Assembly (NCBI GenBank): GCA_046483505.1
Contig: JAWODB010000107.1
Location: forward strand, 1 to 7,260
Length of the DNA stretch: 7,260 nt
From: BS750m-G62 sp046483505
Lineage (GTDB): Bacteria; Planctomycetota; Phycisphaerae; FEN-1346
Direction: 5' to 3'
The notes below the pieces were generated by a model. It did no database searches and was not told the origin of the DNA. It saw only the letters and a list, made by a program, of their open reading frames with translations. Numbering within the stretch: the stretch's first letter is position 1; every line of letters starts with the position of its first letter. Position numbers and translations under genes: made by a program. Below, one piece after another: positions 5,346-7,260 of this stretch.

Positions 5346-6044
5346 ATGTCGGCTCGCACATTCGCAGTGATGGCAGCAGTCCTGGTGGCCGCGTCGACCG
5401 CGTACGCCGATTTCGGCGGCCGTATGTGGATCCAGAACGGCGGCACGTATTCGCCGGGCGAAACGGTCGCCGCCCAGGTCTGGCTCAACCCCACGTATTC
5501 GGCCGATGCACCGGACATCGCGCGGATTCAGATCAACTGGACCGCGTCCCAGCGCAATGACGGTAACGACCTGCTCACCTGGCTCCAGGACAACAGCACG
5601 TGGACCTGGGACCCCGCGGTGGCTGACGGCCTGACGGCGTTCGCCGACGACGAACTGCTGGACACTGAAGAGCCGCTGAACCCGCTTGACATCGCGGGGG
5701 TTGTGTTCCGCGCGGGCACCTCAGGCATCGTCCTGCCCGAGGGTGTGGATAACCTGATTGGGACCCTCGAGTTCCCCGCTCCGGCTTACAACGAGGGCGG
5801 CGTCAACGACTACACCCTCGACCTCACGGGCGGCACGGATCAGTTCACTTACGTTTGGACGACCCACAACAGTGATGAGCATTACGCCTACCAAGGCGGC
5901 GAGGGAGTGGACCCGGTAGGCAATGTATACTCTCACGGGCTTGACCTCGACGATGATGACTTCACGGTGATCCCGGAGCCGGCCACGCTGGCCCTGCTGG
6001 GCCTTGGTGGCGCGGCCCTGGCGCTGCGGCGTCGTCGCCGCTAG
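5346..6044 (+). CDS. PEP-CTERM sorting-domain protein, secreted, function unknown
   Basis: The 232-residue product starts with a Sec signal peptide (ARTFAVMAAVLVAASTAYA, cleavage likely after residue 21) and ends with a PEP-CTERM tag: PEP at 210-212, a hydrophobic stretch to about 227, and five terminal arginines. In this system a membrane exosortase recognises and cleaves the tag while the protein is being exported and placed on the surface or in extracellular material. The mature domain is acidic, rich in W, T, N and D, and looks like a beta-sandwich surface protein; no catalytic motif is seen. An acidic run (DLDDDDF) precedes the tag. The ATG at 5346 is chosen because GGAGG lies 7 bases upstream and the signal peptide begins there; the frame stays open to 5250, but the extra 32 residues are not signal-like. 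It has its own promoter and terminator, so it is a single-gene unit. No exosortase gene is in the window. Confidence 0.87.
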   Translation: MSARTFAVMAAVLVAASTAYADFGGRMWIQNGGTYSPGETVAAQVWLNPTYSADAPDIARIQINWTASQRNDGNDLLTWLQDNSTWTWDPAVADGLTAFADDELLDTEEPLNPLDIAGVVFRAGTSGIVLPEGVDNLIGTLEFPAPAYNEGGVNDYTLDLTGGTDQFTYVWTTHNSDEHYAYQGGEGVDPVGNVYSHGLDLDDDDFTVIPEPATLALLGLGGAALALRRRRR

Positions 6045-6070
6045 ACCCCCGCGAGTTGACGTGACATCCC

Positions 6071-6098
6071 ACGGCCGGGCCCGAACGGGCCCGGCCGT
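6071..6098 (+). terminator. Strong hairpin terminator of the PEP-CTERM gene
   Basis: ACGGCCGGGCCCG (6071-6083) and CGGGCCCGGCCGT (6086-6098) are exact reverse complements separated by AA, giving a 13-bp stem. It starts 27 bases after the stop codon. The following TCTGCTG is only weakly T-rich, so termination may rely mainly on the very stable stem. Confidence 0.75.
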
Positions 6099-6304
6099 TC
6101 TGCTGCGGTGCGGATGCGGCCGCGCCGCCGAAGCACTCACGCCGCGGCCCATCCCATCGGCCGAAGGCCGCCTCCTCCTCCAAAGGCGCCGTCCCGCACC
6201 CCCGCTTGAGAAGGAAAGACCGGCTTTCGGCAACGGCCGACGCCGGGCCACCGGCACCAGGTACTCGGCATCGGGCCACGGCGGATGGGCCGGCTCGCAC
6301 GGCG

Positions 6305-6332
6305 TTGACACGGCGGCTGCGGCGGGTAGAAT
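6305..6332 (+). promoter_or_regulatory. Near-consensus sigma70-type promoter of the YdjY-domain gene
   Basis: A perfect TTGACA (6305-6310) and TAGAAT (6327-6332, five of six) are separated by 16 bases. The start would fall near 6339, giving a short leader of about 25 bases. The stretch 6099-6304 upstream is GC-rich and shows no gene or clear site. Confidence 0.8.
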
Positions 6333-6362
6333 GGGCGGCAGTGGTCCGACGAAGGAGTCCCC

Positions 6363-7190
6363 ATGCCTGCCGCACGCACCATCCTTCTGGCCGCCTGCCT
6401 GGGCCTGACCCTTGCCGTTTCGCCGGCCGCCGGAGCCGCGCCTGACGCCGGACCCGCCGGGGACGGCGCGCGCGACCGCGAGCCCTCCAAGGATTCCCAG
6501 GGCGGGTACGGCCACCTGAAACCGCTCCTCATCGAGGCCGACAGTGTCCCGCCGCGCGCCGGCACCGGGTCCGGCGGCGAGGGCACCGGCGACGCCCGGA
6601 CCGCCGTCCGCGTCGACCCCGAGGCGCACGCCGTCGAGGTCCCGGTCCGCCTGACGGGGGCCGACGGCGTGGTGGAGTGGTTGCTGTCGGCCGGCGGCAA
6701 GCATCCGCGGACGTCCGTCCTGGCGGCGCGGTGCCCGGTGCGGGCGCTGACGCGGGCGCTGGAGGCGTCGGGCCTGGAGGCGGGCCGGCCGCCCGCCCCC
6801 GTCGGCGACGATGCCGCCCGTCCGCCCGACGGGCCGGCCGTCCGCCTGACGCTCCGCTTCCGCGGGCCCGACGGCGAGGCGAAGCGCGTCCCGGCCAAGG
6901 ACCTGCTCGCCGCCTCGTCCGACGATACGCCCGTGCCCGACGGGCGGTGGGTCTATGTGGGGCCGCAGGCCCTCGCCGACGGGAAGGTCCTGCTCGCGGA
7001 ACTCTCCGGCAGTCTCGTGACGACGGCCCTGCGCGACACGAGCGCGATGGTCTACTGGGTGCCGGCCGCGACGGACGACGGGCCGCGGTACGTCAAGGCG
7101 TATTACGCCCGTCCGAAGGCCGTGCCCGCCGGTGTGACGGAGGCGGTCCTGGAGATACGTCCCGCCGCGCCTCGCGACGAGCCGGAGTGA
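6363..7190 (+). CDS. Secreted YdjY-domain protein
   Basis: The 275-residue product begins with a Sec signal peptide (basic start, hydrophobic TILLAACLGLTLAV, likely cleavage around residues 24-26). A low-complexity linker (about 27-78, rich in G, A, P and D) follows, then a YdjY-type domain from about 80 to 235. Family features are AVRVDPEAHAVEVPVRL (the 'Vtvpgkvn' strand region), the GGKHPRTSV motif (about 111-119, corresponding to the usual GKxHE), ALTRALEASGLEAG, the strand pair VRLTLRFRG and RVPAKDLL, and GRWVYVGPQ. The usual glutamate after GKH is replaced by proline here. The biochemical role of YdjY domains is not established; in some bacteria the domain is linked to ferredoxin-type proteins, which is not the case here. 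The ATG at 6363 has AAGGAG 5 bases upstream and a strong promoter, so the gene is its own unit. A remaining C-terminal part (about 236-275) is not assigned. Confidence 0.75.
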   Translation: MPAARTILLAACLGLTLAVSPAAGAAPDAGPAGDGARDREPSKDSQGGYGHLKPLLIEADSVPPRAGTGSGGEGTGDARTAVRVDPEAHAVEVPVRLTGADGVVEWLLSAGGKHPRTSVLAARCPVRALTRALEASGLEAGRPPAPVGDDAARPPDGPAVRLTLRFRGPDGEAKRVPAKDLLAASSDDTPVPDGRWVYVGPQALADGKVLLAELSGSLVTTALRDTSAMVYWVPAATDDGPRYVKAYYARPKAVPAGVTEAVLEIRPAAPRDEPE

Positions 7191-7208
7191 GTCAGTCGGG
7201 GCGGGTGG

Positions 7209-7236
7209 CATGCTTTCGCGCTGGTGCGAAAGCATG
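7209..7236. repeat. Perfect 11-bp palindromic hairpin downstream of the YdjY gene
   Basis: CATGCTTTCGC (7209-7219) and GCGAAAGCATG (7226-7236) are exact reverse complements around GCTGGT. It starts 18 bases after the stop codon. No T-tract follows, so it may be a stabilising or bidirectional 3' structure or one copy of a REP-like dispersed palindrome; only one copy is in the window. Confidence 0.6.
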
Positions 7237-7260
7237 GGCCTCGGATGCGCGGTGGGCAGG

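Noticed and set aside
6387..6398. Lipoprotein signal (LAAC, cysteine 12) in the YdjY-domain protein
   Set aside because: The cysteine comes too early, leaving only about six hydrophobic residues before it; a standard Sec signal cleaved near residue 25 fits better.
5721..7235. Long minus-strand open frame opposite the PEP-CTERM and YdjY genes
   Set aside because: Both + strand genes have signal peptides, promoters and ribosome binding sites; the minus-strand product has none of these and is of low complexity.

Overview
The window looks like a piece of chromosome from a GC-rich Planctomycetota bacterium, probably of the Phycisphaerae type. The best clue is a secreted protein ending in a PEP-CTERM tag (PEPATLALLGLGG, then five arginines). 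A secreted YdjY-domain protein and a VTC/DUF4956 gene pair agree with this. The lineage is an inference from protein style; no rRNA marker is present. All recognised genes lie on the + strand.

Layout: (1) 2-1021, the 3' part of a TolC-like outer-membrane efflux gene, cut by the window edge. (2) 1022-1436, a gap with a hairpin and a good promoter (perfect TATAAT at 1219-1224). (3) 1437-4183, a tight three-gene operon: a VTC/TTM polyphosphate-polymerase-type enzyme, a DUF4956 multi-pass membrane protein (4-base overlap) and a HlyD-type periplasmic adaptor (3-base gap). (4) 4184-5345, over 1.1 kb without a convincing protein gene. It holds a GC-rich hairpin, a strong candidate for a structured non-coding RNA with its own promoter and intrinsic terminator (about 4456-4693), a 28-base direct repeat with nearby palindromes, and the promoter and structured leader of the next gene. 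(5) 5346-6044, the PEP-CTERM protein, followed by a 13-bp terminator hairpin. (6) 6363-7190, a secreted YdjY-domain protein with its own near-consensus promoter. (7) 7209-7236, a perfect 11-bp palindromic hairpin near the right edge.

Working together: the VTC enzyme would make an anionic polymer (polyphosphate by family precedent) on the cytoplasmic side and DUF4956 would sit in the inner membrane. The HlyD adaptor and the nearby TolC-like protein are parts normally used to carry substrates across the periplasm and outer membrane. No ABC, MFS or RND pump is encoded here. A polymer synthesis-and-export machine is therefore a reasonable hypothesis, but it is inference. The second point of interest is the structured RNA at 4456-4693, whose helices are nested, separated by bulges and directly followed by a terminator.
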